Source of the DNA: an uncultured Porphyromonadaceae bacterium | GTDB taxonomy: Bacteria > Bacteroidota > Bacteroidia > Bacteroidales > Muribaculaceae | Assembly (NCBI GenBank): GCA_947643665.1 | Contig: CANRWW010000001.1 | Location: 62,001-126,000, forward strand | Length of the DNA stretch: 64,000 bases | Direction: 5' to 3' | Part shown: in pieces, positions 1 to 8,251 of the stretch | Numbering within the stretch: position 1 is the stretch's first letter | Layout of the letters: every line of letters starts with the position of its first letter | Notes under the pieces: generated by a model | Seen by the model: only the letters and a program-made list of their open reading frames with translations | What the model was told of the DNA's origin: nothing | The model's database searches: none | Translations under genes and position numbers: made by a program

Positions 1-2
1 AC

Positions 3-1049
3 CTTGTCGCGCTGCAGAACGGCTGTATCTGCTGTACCCTCCAGACCGATCTTATTGAGCAACTCACGCAACTGTCATCAGCGGGATGTTTCGATTATAT
101 AGTGGTGGAGGCAAGCGGCATATGCGACCCGGCTCCTATAGCCCAGACCATATCTTCCATCCGTGCCATGCTGCCGGAAGGCTATGACGGTGGAGTGCCT
201 GTGCTTGACTGTGTGGTTACTGTGGTAGATGCCCTGCGCTTGAAGAGCGAATTTGGCTGTGGTGAACGTCTTGTGGGGCGTAAGCCTGATGAAGACGACA
301 TAGAGAGCCTTGTGATCCAACAGATAGAATTTTGCAATGTAGTTCTACTTAACAAGATTTCAGAAGTTACCCGTCATGAAGCAGAGCGGGTGCATGCCAT
401 CATACGGGCGCTACAGCCCAAAGCGAAAATCATAGAATGTGATTACGCCGATGTGGACCTTGACGAGATTGTAGGTACCGGGATGTTCGACTTTGAGGAT
501 GTGGCTACTTCTCCAACCTGGATACGCGAAATAGAGCACCGGGGAGAGGAGCATGAAGAGGAGGAAAGCGAGCACCACCATGGGCATGGACATCACCACC
601 ATCACGAAGAAGGATGCTCTGGAGGCGATCATTGCACCTGTGGCCACCACCATCACCACAACGGGGGGCACGCGGAGGAATACGGCATTGAGACCATGGT
701 ATATTACCGTCGGGCGCCTTTCGACCTGAATAAATTCGACCGGTTTGTTGCCACGCAATGGCCTTCAAATATAATACGTGCCAAAGGGATACTGTATTTT
801 TCGCACAACCGCGACATGTGTTACCTTTTTGAGCAAGCCGGGGTGCAGAAAAACCTTTCTGAATCAGGTCTCTGGTATGCCACGGCTCCTGCCGGGGAGC
901 TTGAACGCCTAATGGCTTCCGATCCCACGCTCTGCATGGACTGGGACGACACCTATGGCGACCGCATGGTGAAGCTAGTGTTCATCGGCCAGCATCTTGA
1001 CCGGGATGCCCTGGCCGCCTCCTTTGATGCTTGCCTCTCCCCGTTCTGA
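3..1049 (+). CDS. CobW/COG0523 family GTPase metallochaperone (5' end outside window)
   Basis: The reading frame is open from base 3, so the gene begins upstream of the window. The first visible residues contain NGCICCTL, the metal-binding GCxCC motif of the G3E GTPase subfamily COG0523 (CobW, YjiA, ZigA); the P-loop would lie upstream. It continues with VVEASGICDP and VLLNKISEV, which corresponds to the guanine-recognition NKxD region with an altered last residue. An acidic and histidine-rich loop at 541-690 (several runs of 4-5 His plus Cys residues) separates the GTPase part from the CobW C-terminal domain. Members insert Zn, Co or other metals into target proteins using GTP. The His-rich loop suggests zinc or nickel handling, but the metal cannot be read from sequence. 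Confidence 0.9.
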   Translation, partial: LVALQNGCICCTLQTDLIEQLTQLSSAGCFDYIVVEASGICDPAPIAQTISSIRAMLPEGYDGGVPVLDCVVTVVDALRLKSEFGCGERLVGRKPDEDDIESLVIQQIEFCNVVLLNKISEVTRHEAERVHAIIRALQPKAKIIECDYADVDLDEIVGTGMFDFEDVATSPTWIREIEHRGEEHEEEESEHHHGHGHHHHHEEGCSGGDHCTCGHHHHHNGGHAEEYGIETMVYYRRAPFDLNKFDRFVATQWPSNIIRAKGILYFSHNRDMCYLFEQAGVQKNLSESGLWYATAPAGELERLMASDPTLCMDWDDTYGDRMVKLVFIGQHLDRDALAASFDACLSPF

Positions 1050-1092
1050 CGTTTTATCCGGAAATTATTTGCAGAATGGTAGATCACATCAT

Positions 1093-1608
1093 ATGGATAT
1101 CTGGGATAAAAAGAAACGTTCCGCTGTAATGGCCAAGATAAAGGGCCGTGATACGAAACCAGAGTGGATTGTTCGCCGTTATCTTTTCTCGCGTGGTTAT
1201 CGGTACCGTAAGAACGTGAAAGGGCTACCTGGTACTCCTGATATTGTGTTACGAAAGTATGGTATCGTGATATTTATACATGGATGTTTTTGGCACGGCC
1301 ATGAAATAGACGGTCATATACCTCGTTCCAATAGTGAATTTTGGCGTAAGAAGATAGAACGCAATAAGTTGCGTGATGCGCGCGACAAAGAGGCATTGAA
1401 GAAACTTGGTTGGCAAGTAATGATTGTGTGGGAATGCCAATTGAAGCCGAATGTGAGAGAGAAGACATTGCTTGAAATTGAGTATCATATAAATCATTCT
1501 TTTTTACAACGTTTCAAGCCGAAAGGACATTCCATATATGAGCATTCTGAAACCGAAGAAACTTCCGATATGGTTGCAGAAAATGAGATAGGATATAAGA
1601 AGATTTAA
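1093..1608 (+). CDS. vsr: Very short patch repair endonuclease (Vsr)
   Basis: This 171-residue protein nicks 5' of the T in T:G mismatches produced when 5-methylcytosine deaminates. The family core is clear: Glu24, GTPDIV with Asp50, and FIHGCFWHGH with His63 and His68 plus the intercalating aromatic Phe66-Trp67, followed by WQVMIVWEC. The spacing matches E. coli Vsr (Asp51, His64, His69). A longer reading from 997 overlaps cobW, so the ATG at 1093, which starts MDIWDKKKRS, is chosen. It precedes a restriction enzyme and a C5 methyltransferase, the usual partners of Vsr. A C-terminal extension of about 25 residues is not part of the recognised fold. Confidence 0.93.
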   Translation: MDIWDKKKRSAVMAKIKGRDTKPEWIVRRYLFSRGYRYRKNVKGLPGTPDIVLRKYGIVIFIHGCFWHGHEIDGHIPRSNSEFWRKKIERNKLRDARDKEALKKLGWQVMIVWECQLKPNVREKTLLEIEYHINHSFLQRFKPKGHSIYEHSETEETSDMVAENEIGYKKI

Positions 1609-1672
1609 ATCTTATGGTTCCATAGGGATGTAGTTTAATGTAAAATGATGTTCATACGTTAGATAAAAAATG

Positions 1673-1680
1673 TAACTTTG
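1673..1680 (+). promoter_or_regulatory. Bacteroidetes -7 element for the restriction-methylation pair
   Basis: TAACTTTG matches the TAnnTTTG -7 consensus. Transcription would start about 7 bases downstream. This places the in-frame GTG at 1680 inside the promoter and supports ATG 1707 as the real start of the restriction gene. Confidence 0.65.
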
Positions 1681-1706
1681 TGGATAGTCATGAAAAAGAC
1701 GTAATA

Positions 1707-2417
1707 ATGACAGAAGAACAGAAAAAAGCGATATTGGAGAGCGGAAAGGACTATTTTCGCAAGTCAATCATACCAAATCATATAAAGAACCTCCAGAAAT
1801 TGAATTTGAAGGATTTTGATATAAATCCATTTCTAATAAATTATCTGGCGGCATTCCTTTGTGGGGATGTCACACCCCGATCATTGGCAAAAGCACTGGT
1901 CTATCCACGTATTCTTGGAACAAGCCTGAACACGAGCTTTGGGCAAAATATACAGATATTCATATCCCAACTCGCTGAGATCGCAGGTTGTGCATCTGGT
2001 ATAGAAGGTATAGATATTGAATTTGTTGATGCCCTTGACGGAAGAAAAAAATATTGTCAGTGTAAAGCCGGTCCACAGACAATCAATAAAGACGATGTGG
2101 ATACCATCTTGGGGCATTTTAAACGGTTGATTGGTAAAGCCCGCCTTGACCGTATACCTTTGCAGTTTGATGACATGATTGTCGGTGTCCTGTATGGTGA
2201 AAGGATCTCTGCTAATTATAAGACTATAGCTACCACATATCCGGTATATTGCGGTGCGGAATTTTGGGAGCATCTAACAGGTGACAAGGATTTCTACCAT
2301 CAGCTTGCAAAGGTATTCGGAGAAGTTGTGGAAGAAGACGGAATAGATGGCAGTTGCCTCATTTTACAGAAAGTAGAGGAGATCTCAAGAGAGATCATAG
2401 AAAAGGGTGGCTTATAA
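1707..2417 (+). CDS. Type II restriction endonuclease, EcoO109I-like
   Basis: A 236-residue protein with a PD-(D/E)xK-type core. DIEFVDALDGRKKYCQCKAG (about residues 110-130) gives an acidic residue followed by QCK, then PQTINKDDV. The overall layout (INPF near the N terminus, then GFG/SFGQ, then the KAG motif and a late Tyr-Cys-Gly-Ala-Glu-Phe-Trp segment) resembles EcoO109I and relatives, from memory of that family. It should cleave unmethylated DNA at the site protected by the following methyltransferase; the site cannot be read. The upstream GTG at 1680 lies in the promoter, so ATG 1707 is used. The next gene starts 2 bases after its stop, suggesting translational coupling. Family placement is moderate; the role as the nuclease of this system is strong by context. 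Confidence 0.8.
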   Translation: MTEEQKKAILESGKDYFRKSIIPNHIKNLQKLNLKDFDINPFLINYLAAFLCGDVTPRSLAKALVYPRILGTSLNTSFGQNIQIFISQLAEIAGCASGIEGIDIEFVDALDGRKKYCQCKAGPQTINKDDVDTILGHFKRLIGKARLDRIPLQFDDMIVGVLYGERISANYKTIATTYPVYCGAEFWEHLTGDKDFYHQLAKVFGEVVEEDGIDGSCLILQKVEEISREIIEKGGL

Positions 2418-2419
2418 AT

Positions 2420-3730
2420 ATGCAATTTATCTCAGAAAAAAATTTTGCAGCTTTGATAGGTACCTCAAATGCAACTGTCCAGTCTTGGAGGGAAAAAGGT
2501 ATTTATCCGTCGCATATTGAAGGTGGTATAAAAGGTTTTTATCTTGAGGAGTTGAAGGCAATCCCTGAGGTAAAGGATATGTTGCATAGCCGTTGGATTG
2601 AAGAACAGAAAACAAAACCGCTGCGGGAATATACTTCAGTAGAATTATTTGCGGGAGGAGGTGGGCTTGCTTTAGGGTTGGCATTGGCTGGTTTCAAGCA
2701 TATATTGCTCAATGAATTTGATAATAGTGCGTGTAAGACCCTTCGTATGAATCGTCCCCAATGGAATGTCATACAAGGTGACGTGCGTAGGATTGATTTT
2801 ACCCCACTTCAGGGAAAGATTGATTTCCTGTCAGGAGGCTTCCCTTGCCAAGCCTTTTCCTATGCAGGTAAACAAGGCGGGTTCAACGATACACGTGGTA
2901 CGCTTTTCTTTGAATTGGCAAGGGCTGTAAAAGAAATACGACCGAAAGTATTCATGGGGGAGAATGTCAAGGGTTTAACCTCCCATGACGATGGGCGTAC
3001 TTTCAATACTATAAAGAATGCTATCGCGGAATTGGGTTATACTCTTGTGGAACCGCGTGTGCTGAAAGCAATCATGTATCAAGTGCCGCAAAAACGTGAA
3101 AGGCTTATTTTTATTGCCATTAGGAATGATTTGGCAGATAAGGCGCATTTTTGTTGGCCATCGCCATATACTCAAGTGCTTACGCTTAAAGATGCGCTTT
3201 ATAAAAGTGTGATATATGATACAGATGTGCCACAATCAGAGGGTGTGCAATATCCGTTGAAGAAACAGAAGGTACTTGATTTGGTTCCTCAGGGTGGGGA
3301 TTGGCGTGACCTTCCGGAAGATGTTGCCAAAGAGTATATGGGTGGCAGTTGGCTTTTGGGTGGAGGTAAGACAGGAATGGCACGTCGGCTTTCCCTTGAT
3401 GAACCATCGTTGACACTTACATGCTCTCCTGCCCAGAAACAAACTGAACGTTGCCATCCACTGGAAACACGTCCGTTGACAGTCAGGGAATATGCCAGGA
3501 TTCAGACTTTTCCGGATAATTGGCATTTCGAAGGGACAATGAGTGATAAATATAAGCAAATTGGCAATGCCGTGCCTGTAAACCTCGCCTGGGCTGTAGG
3601 GCGCTCATTGATACGTTTTTTTAATGATATACAGATGGCTAAGCCGGATGAAACATATGATTGCTCGGAAGCCGTTGCGCAAATCATAAGACGTTTTAGT
3701 GAAAATGATGTGCAACAAAAACTTTTTTGA
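2420..3730 (+). CDS. DNA (cytosine-5) methyltransferase with N-terminal HTH
   Basis: All key C5-methyltransferase motifs are present in order: motif I SVELFAGGGG (residues 73-82), motif II NEFDNSA, motif IV GGFPCQAFS with catalytic Cys143, motif VI GENVKGL (Glu181), motif VIII QVPQKRERL, and motif X QIGNAVPVN. It transfers a methyl group from SAM to cytosine C5 and protects the host site. Residues 7-30 (NFAALIGTSNATVQSWREKG) form a helix-turn-helix not needed for catalysis. Such N-terminal extensions in M.SsoII/M.EcoRII-like enzymes repress the operon, so autoregulation is plausible. The in-frame upstream extension to 2354 overlaps the nuclease gene, so ATG 2420 is chosen, giving 436 residues. 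Confidence 0.95.
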   Translation: MQFISEKNFAALIGTSNATVQSWREKGIYPSHIEGGIKGFYLEELKAIPEVKDMLHSRWIEEQKTKPLREYTSVELFAGGGGLALGLALAGFKHILLNEFDNSACKTLRMNRPQWNVIQGDVRRIDFTPLQGKIDFLSGGFPCQAFSYAGKQGGFNDTRGTLFFELARAVKEIRPKVFMGENVKGLTSHDDGRTFNTIKNAIAELGYTLVEPRVLKAIMYQVPQKRERLIFIAIRNDLADKAHFCWPSPYTQVLTLKDALYKSVIYDTDVPQSEGVQYPLKKQKVLDLVPQGGDWRDLPEDVAKEYMGGSWLLGGGKTGMARRLSLDEPSLTLTCSPAQKQTERCHPLETRPLTVREYARIQTFPDNWHFEGTMSDKYKQIGNAVPVNLAWAVGRSLIRFFNDIQMAKPDETYDCSEAVAQIIRRFSENDVQQKLF

Positions 3731-3763
3731 GGGACTTTATTGTAGGAATAAAAAAGTGAAATA

Positions 3764-4738
3764 ATGAGAAAGCTGATTGTATTGATTGCCATATTGTGCG
3801 GTATGGGCGTGTATGCTGCCGTTCCGCAGATGATGTACGGGGATACTACCCGTATAGGGTTGCCCCACTGCAAGGATCCGCATGTGGTGAATTTCAAGGG
3901 ACGTTACCTGATGTATTATTCCCTTCCTCCATACAAGGATAATCCACAGTCGGGGTGGAATATCGGGATCGCTGAGAGCAAGGATCTCATAAACTGGACA
4001 AAGGTGGGGGAAATAACCCCGGCTCCCGGTGCCGAATATGAGAAAAAGGGTTTATGCGCTCCTGGAGCGCTTGTGCGCGACGGGGTAGTCCACCTCTTTT
4101 ACCAGACTTATGGCAACAGGGAGAAGGATGCCATATGCCATGCGACTTCCACAGACGGGATCACTTTCACCCGCGATGCCTCCAATCCGATCTTTCATCC
4201 TACAGGCGAGTGGAACTGCGGACGTGCCATAGATGCCGAGGTTGCGGAATTCAAGGGTAAATATTACTTGTATTTCGCCACACGCGACAAGGAATTCCGC
4301 AAACAGATACAGGGTGTGGCCGTGGCTCCTGGAGATACTGATTTCAGCCGTGACGACTGGAAACTGGCGATTGATGCACCTATACTTGTGCCGGAACTGC
4401 CATGGGAGGGTGAGTGCATAGAAGGGGCGTCAATAGCCCGTAAAGGTGACCGGCTGTATATGTTCTATGCCGGTGCGTATAACAACGCTCCCCAGCAGAT
4501 TGGGGTTGCGGAGAGCCGCGACGGCATAAACTGGACCCGTATGTCGGATATGCCGTTCATGCCAAACGGCAAGCCCGGTGAATGGAATTCTAGTGAATCA
4601 GGCCATCCGCACCTTTTCACCGACACCGACGGTTCGACATATCTGTTTTTCCAAGGCAATAACGATCATGGGCGCACATGGTATATAACCAATGTGAAAG
4701 TTCATTGGAAAGACGGGAAGCCCTATTGGGTGGAATGA
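3764..4738 (+). CDS. Secreted five-bladed beta-propeller glycoside hydrolase (GH43/GH32/GH117-like)
   Basis: A 324-residue protein with a signal peptide (about residues 1-18, ending VYAA). Repeated blade motifs are visible: DPHVVNFKGRYLMYYS, GIAESKDLINWTKVG, ATSTDGITFTRD, DAEVAEFKGKYYLYFATRD, EGASIARKGDRLYMFYAGA and GVAESRDGINWTR. The Asp of DPHVV, the Asp of DAEV and the Glu of CIEGAS fit the three acidic residues of GH43/GH32-type propellers. It is probably a periplasmic glycosidase acting on a plant or host glycan side chain; substrate and exact family are not determinable here. Lies 33 bases after the methyltransferase and 27 before a channel gene. Confidence 0.75.
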   Translation: MRKLIVLIAILCGMGVYAAVPQMMYGDTTRIGLPHCKDPHVVNFKGRYLMYYSLPPYKDNPQSGWNIGIAESKDLINWTKVGEITPAPGAEYEKKGLCAPGALVRDGVVHLFYQTYGNREKDAICHATSTDGITFTRDASNPIFHPTGEWNCGRAIDAEVAEFKGKYYLYFATRDKEFRKQIQGVAVAPGDTDFSRDDWKLAIDAPILVPELPWEGECIEGASIARKGDRLYMFYAGAYNNAPQQIGVAESRDGINWTRMSDMPFMPNGKPGEWNSSESGHPHLFTDTDGSTYLFFQGNNDHGRTWYITNVKVHWKDGKPYWVE

Positions 4739-4765
4739 CAGGTATAAAATCTTTTGGATTGGGTT

Positions 4766-5965
4766 ATGTTTGAAAAAATTGATGCGTTTCTTAGGGAGAA
4801 TATCACCATAGGAGGTGACTGGATTGTTACCTTGGTGTTGCTGTCAGGCATCACTTTGGTATCGGTATGTGCCTATTATATCGCAAAGGGGGCATTATGG
4901 ATTGTGGAGCGTGGTGTCAAGCGTAGCCCCACGGAATGGGATGACGATATTATCAATCCCCGGTTCACCCGTGCCGTGAGCCAGCTGGCACCGGCGCTCA
5001 TGATGAGCTGGTTGCTTCCTCAGTTTTTCGGAAGCGACCCCGACAGGGTGCACTGGCTTGATGTGCTCACCTCGTTTTATATACTTTGGGCGATAGTGCG
5101 CATAATGATGATCTTTATTGACAATCTTTATGTCGGGCTTGCGCGTCGGGACAATACACGCCCTTATGCCATAAAGGGTGTGTTCCAGATGTTCAAGCTC
5201 ATCTTTGTGGGGATAGGGATCATAATCGCTGTCAGCGAATTGATCGGAAAAACCCCGTTGGCGATACTTGGTGCCTTGGGTGCTGCCGCTACAGTGCTGA
5301 TGCTGGTATTCAAGGATACGATACTCGGTCTGGTAGCAAGTGTGCAGCTCACTGCCAACAAGATGGTGGAGCCCGGGGACTGGATAAAATGTCCCGGTCA
5401 TAATGCCAATGGGGTAGTGGAGGATGTGTCGCTCACCACGGTAAAAGTAAGAAACTTCGATAACACCATCACAACAGTCCCTCCATATAGCCTTGTCTCT
5501 GAGTCGTTCCAGAACTATCAGGCAATGGTCAATTCTGCCGGTCGGCGAGTAAGCCGTTCTTTTTATTTGGATGCCAATACCATACGTTTTTGTGACAGTG
5601 ATGAAGTGGCCTCCTTGCAGGCTGAAGGATTTATTTCCGGAGACGATATTGCGGATGATGAAAAACCGGTTAATCTGAAATTGTTCAGACTCTATATGGA
5701 GCGTTTTCTACGGAATGATCCTCGTGTCAACTCCGAACTTACTCTGATGGTACGGCAACTTGATCCCACTCCGTCTGGGCTTCCGATAGAGCTTTATTTC
5801 TTTACCCGCACCACGGAATGGGTGAAATTCGAGCATACGCAGAGCGATATTTTCAATCATTTATATGCCACGATAGGGCGTTTCGGGCTGAAAGTTTTCC
5901 AGTCTCCCGCAGGATCCGACCTGCTCGGTATCGCCTCTTCCGAACCACATGCCTTGAACCGCTGA
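4766..5965 (+). CDS. MscS-type mechanosensitive channel, YbdG-like
   Basis: A 399-residue inner-membrane channel that opens under membrane tension to relieve osmotic downshock. About five hydrophobic segments (roughly residues 17-41, 68-85, 98-120, 140-165, 168-195) precede the pore-lining glycine/alanine helix LGALGAAATVLMLVFKDTIL and the MscS beta-domain signature EPGDWIK...VVEDVSLTTVKVRNFDNT...TVPPYSLVSES. The cytosolic region up to residue 399 is longer than in small MscS and resembles the YbdG (miniconductance) branch. An in-frame TTG 12 bases upstream exists, but the ATG is preferred. Likely shares a transcript with its neighbours (gaps 27 and 41 bases). Confidence 0.9.
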   Translation: MFEKIDAFLRENITIGGDWIVTLVLLSGITLVSVCAYYIAKGALWIVERGVKRSPTEWDDDIINPRFTRAVSQLAPALMMSWLLPQFFGSDPDRVHWLDVLTSFYILWAIVRIMMIFIDNLYVGLARRDNTRPYAIKGVFQMFKLIFVGIGIIIAVSELIGKTPLAILGALGAAATVLMLVFKDTILGLVASVQLTANKMVEPGDWIKCPGHNANGVVEDVSLTTVKVRNFDNTITTVPPYSLVSESFQNYQAMVNSAGRRVSRSFYLDANTIRFCDSDEVASLQAEGFISGDDIADDEKPVNLKLFRLYMERFLRNDPRVNSELTLMVRQLDPTPSGLPIELYFFTRTTEWVKFEHTQSDIFNHLYATIGRFGLKVFQSPAGSDLLGIASSEPHALNR

Positions 5966-6006
5966 GCTTCTTTGTCCGTTAACCTTAAAAAGGTAAAATT
6001 CACACT

Positions 6007-6672
6007 ATGTTCAAGGATCTGAAAGCAATAAAAGGGAAATACTATATCCAGCGTCTTATTGACGAAGGAGAACATGAGCATCAGGATTTCAAGTTCCAGA
6101 TTTCCGATGTGCATAAAATAGCACACTCCATATCAGCTTTCGCAAACAATGACGGAGGGAGGCTTCTCGTGGGTGTCAAGGACAATGGCACCATCGCGGG
6201 ATTGCGTTCGGAAGAAGATATTTACATGCTTGAATCCGCCGCACAGATTTATTGCCGGCCGTCTGTTGAACTGGAAATGACAACCTTTTTATGTGAAGGT
6301 GGAGCAATAGTGCTACGTACCATAATACCACGCACGCATGACAGGCCGGTACGTTGTCGTGAGGCATCAGGTATCTGGCAGGCATATTACCGTGTCGGTG
6401 ATGAAAACATCGTGGCGCATCCCCTCATGGTTCGTGCGTGGGAGAGGTCGGCTTCAGGCCTTGGCGGATGCCTTCTCAAGTTGTCCGATTCGGAAAGCGC
6501 ACTGTTGCGTTATCTTTCAACCACCTCCGGATCAACCCCTGAGGAGCTTACACGTATCGTGCGTCTTTCCCTTCGCTCTACCGAGAATCTCATCGTGCGC
6601 CTGGCCGCCATGGGCCTGGTAACATTTAAGCACACCTCTTCCGGCTTCCTTATAGCTCCTCAGGAGCTTTAA
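6007..6672 (+). CDS. AlbA_2/Schlafen-type putative ATP-binding protein with C-terminal winged helix
   Basis: A 221-residue protein. Residues about 18-125 carry the AlbA_2 (Schlafen AAA_4) pattern: EGEHEHQDFKFQISD, then the hallmark AFANNDGGRLLVGVKDNGTIAGL, then VRCREASGIWQAYYRVGDENIVA. The remaining 80 residues look like a winged-helix module (SDSESALLRYLSTTSG, TPEELTRIVRLSLRSTENLI, LAAMGLVTF). Family members are often annotated as ATP-binding regulators; several relatives act in nucleic-acid control or phage defence, but no specific role is shown here. It ends the run of three co-directional genes that starts with the glycosidase. Confidence 0.8.
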   Translation: MFKDLKAIKGKYYIQRLIDEGEHEHQDFKFQISDVHKIAHSISAFANNDGGRLLVGVKDNGTIAGLRSEEDIYMLESAAQIYCRPSVELEMTTFLCEGGAIVLRTIIPRTHDRPVRCREASGIWQAYYRVGDENIVAHPLMVRAWERSASGLGGCLLKLSDSESALLRYLSTTSGSTPEELTRIVRLSLRSTENLIVRLAAMGLVTFKHTSSGFLIAPQEL

Positions 6673-6716
6673 CGTTATTTAACCCCTATTCGTATGTATT
6701 ACGAGGTTTTAACTCT

Positions 6717-6724
6717 TACCTTTG
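6717..6724 (+). promoter_or_regulatory. -7 element upstream of the lipoprotein-TonB receptor genes
   Basis: TACCTTTG matches TAnnTTTG and lies 97 bases before ATG 6821 in an otherwise gene-free gap, leaving a leader of about 90 bases. Confidence 0.6.
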
Positions 6725-6820
6725 CAGAAAGATAACAAATTATATTTTCGATCTGTATATGAATCTTTATGAAAAACATTATGGATCGTAAACACACAAT
6801 CATTACCCCTTTTCTTGATT

Positions 6821-8248
6821 ATGAAAATTATAAAGTACTTAGTGAACGGTGCCACAGCAGTGGCATTAGCATGTTCTTTTGCCGCATGCGGCGGCGATGA
6901 TGAAGATGAGCCAGAAGGTGGGAACGGCGGCAACAACGGTGATAACCCGGGATGGGTTGATCCAGGCACAGGACCGGTGCTTACCGATGAGGAGGCAAAA
7001 GATTATCTTGAGGCGACAGCCAATATGGTCATGGATAAATTGGATCCTGAGGATCAACGGCATATCGTGGATCTGGTAGGAAATTTCTGTGAGGATTACA
7101 AGGATTACAGCCTGGAAGGCTATGAGGATGACTATGAAGACGAGTATCGTGGTGTTGCCCGTAAATCACACGATAGCCGTGGCCTCATTTCATTTTTCCG
7201 CAATCTGCGCTTGTCTGTGGCTAAATGCGATTATATGATGCTCTCCCGTATGGCCGAAGATGTGATACGTTTCAGTGATTTTACAGGAATATATGAGCCG
7301 GATGCAGATCGTAAACTTTTCTGCTATAAAGGAAAAAGCGATGATCTGGTAGTGAAATTCCATAATGCCGGAGCGCCTTGTGAGGTGAAAGTTTCCCGTG
7401 TGGGCAACGGTTCATGGAGCATGGATCTTACTGGTGCGACTGAAGGAGAGTTCTCTTCGGCGGAAGTTCCTGATAATCTACGTTTTTCGCTTACCGAGAA
7501 TGGTAGCGAGTTGCTTGGTGGAACTGTTGAAAGCCGTTGGGATGCTAATGCGGTCAAGCTCAAGGCAGACGTCGCTGTGATGAACATACGCGTCAAGGCC
7601 GACTTCAATGCCACAAATTCCGAAGCAGTTTCGCATGAGGAGCTTTATATTGATGGAAGCCTTCTCCAGACCTCCGATGCCACTGTGAGAGGCAATAATA
7701 TGGTCAATCCTGATATGATAGCCGGCATATTCGATGAGATAGTGGACAGATGGGAATATGCTCCCGGTTATTTCGAAGAGGAAATTTATTATGAGTTCAA
7801 TCCTGCAAAGGCGGCAAACCTTTTCCGTAGTGCGGAGGCAAATACCATATTGCTTGGACGCATGAAGGTTGTAACCTCATTGAAAGACAGCAAGGACTTC
7901 CTCGGGCTGGAGACATATTTTGATTCTTATGATTACGATGGTGACGAGAATGCCGCCAAGCGCGATTGCCAGCAGGCATGCAATGTCCTCACTAATTCCG
8001 CGCCTACATACCTTTATCTGGCTGGAAACGATCAGGCTACCGCCCAGTTGAAATGGCAACCGCGTTTTGAGGAAGATGGTTATGGCTATGGTTACTGGTG
8101 GTGGGAACCGGAAGGCATCATAGAATTCAGCGACGGTTCACGTTATAATGTTGAGGATTATGCCCTTGACGGTTTCGTTGATCTGCAGAGCCGTATTGGC
8201 AGTCTTGTAGGCGCTTATGTAGGACTCTGGAATGCCGCTTTCAAGTAA
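6821..8248 (+). CDS. Probable surface-exposed lipoprotein, function unknown
   Basis: A 475-residue protein with a type II signal: hydrophobic TAVALACSFAAC with the lipidated Cys at residue 23, then GGDDEDEPEGG. Acidic residues right after the lipid Cys act as a lipoprotein export signal to the cell surface in Bacteroidetes. A Gly/Asn/Asp linker follows, then a region with aromatic clusters (YEDDYEDEYRG; YGYGYWWWEPEG near the C terminus). No catalytic motif is recognised. The TTG two codons upstream is less likely than the ATG used here. The TonB receptor gene starts 3 bases after its stop, so the two are probably translated together and may form an uptake pair without SusD. Confidence 0.6.
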   Translation: MKIIKYLVNGATAVALACSFAACGGDDEDEPEGGNGGNNGDNPGWVDPGTGPVLTDEEAKDYLEATANMVMDKLDPEDQRHIVDLVGNFCEDYKDYSLEGYEDDYEDEYRGVARKSHDSRGLISFFRNLRLSVAKCDYMMLSRMAEDVIRFSDFTGIYEPDADRKLFCYKGKSDDLVVKFHNAGAPCEVKVSRVGNGSWSMDLTGATEGEFSSAEVPDNLRFSLTENGSELLGGTVESRWDANAVKLKADVAVMNIRVKADFNATNSEAVSHEELYIDGSLLQTSDATVRGNNMVNPDMIAGIFDEIVDRWEYAPGYFEEEIYYEFNPAKAANLFRSAEANTILLGRMKVVTSLKDSKDFLGLETYFDSYDYDGDENAAKRDCQQACNVLTNSAPTYLYLAGNDQATAQLKWQPRFEEDGYGYGYWWWEPEGIIEFSDGSRYNVEDYALDGFVDLQSRIGSLVGAYVGLWNAAFK

Positions 8249-8251
8249 GAA

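Noticed and set aside
411..768. Minus-strand open frames opposite the His-rich loop of the CobW-type gene
   Set aside because: Valine/methionine-rich products arise from reading CAC/CAT histidine codons backwards.
997..1092. Longer vsr reading starting inside cobW
   Set aside because: The first 32 residues are out of family and overlap cobW; MDIWDKK aligns with the known Vsr N terminus.
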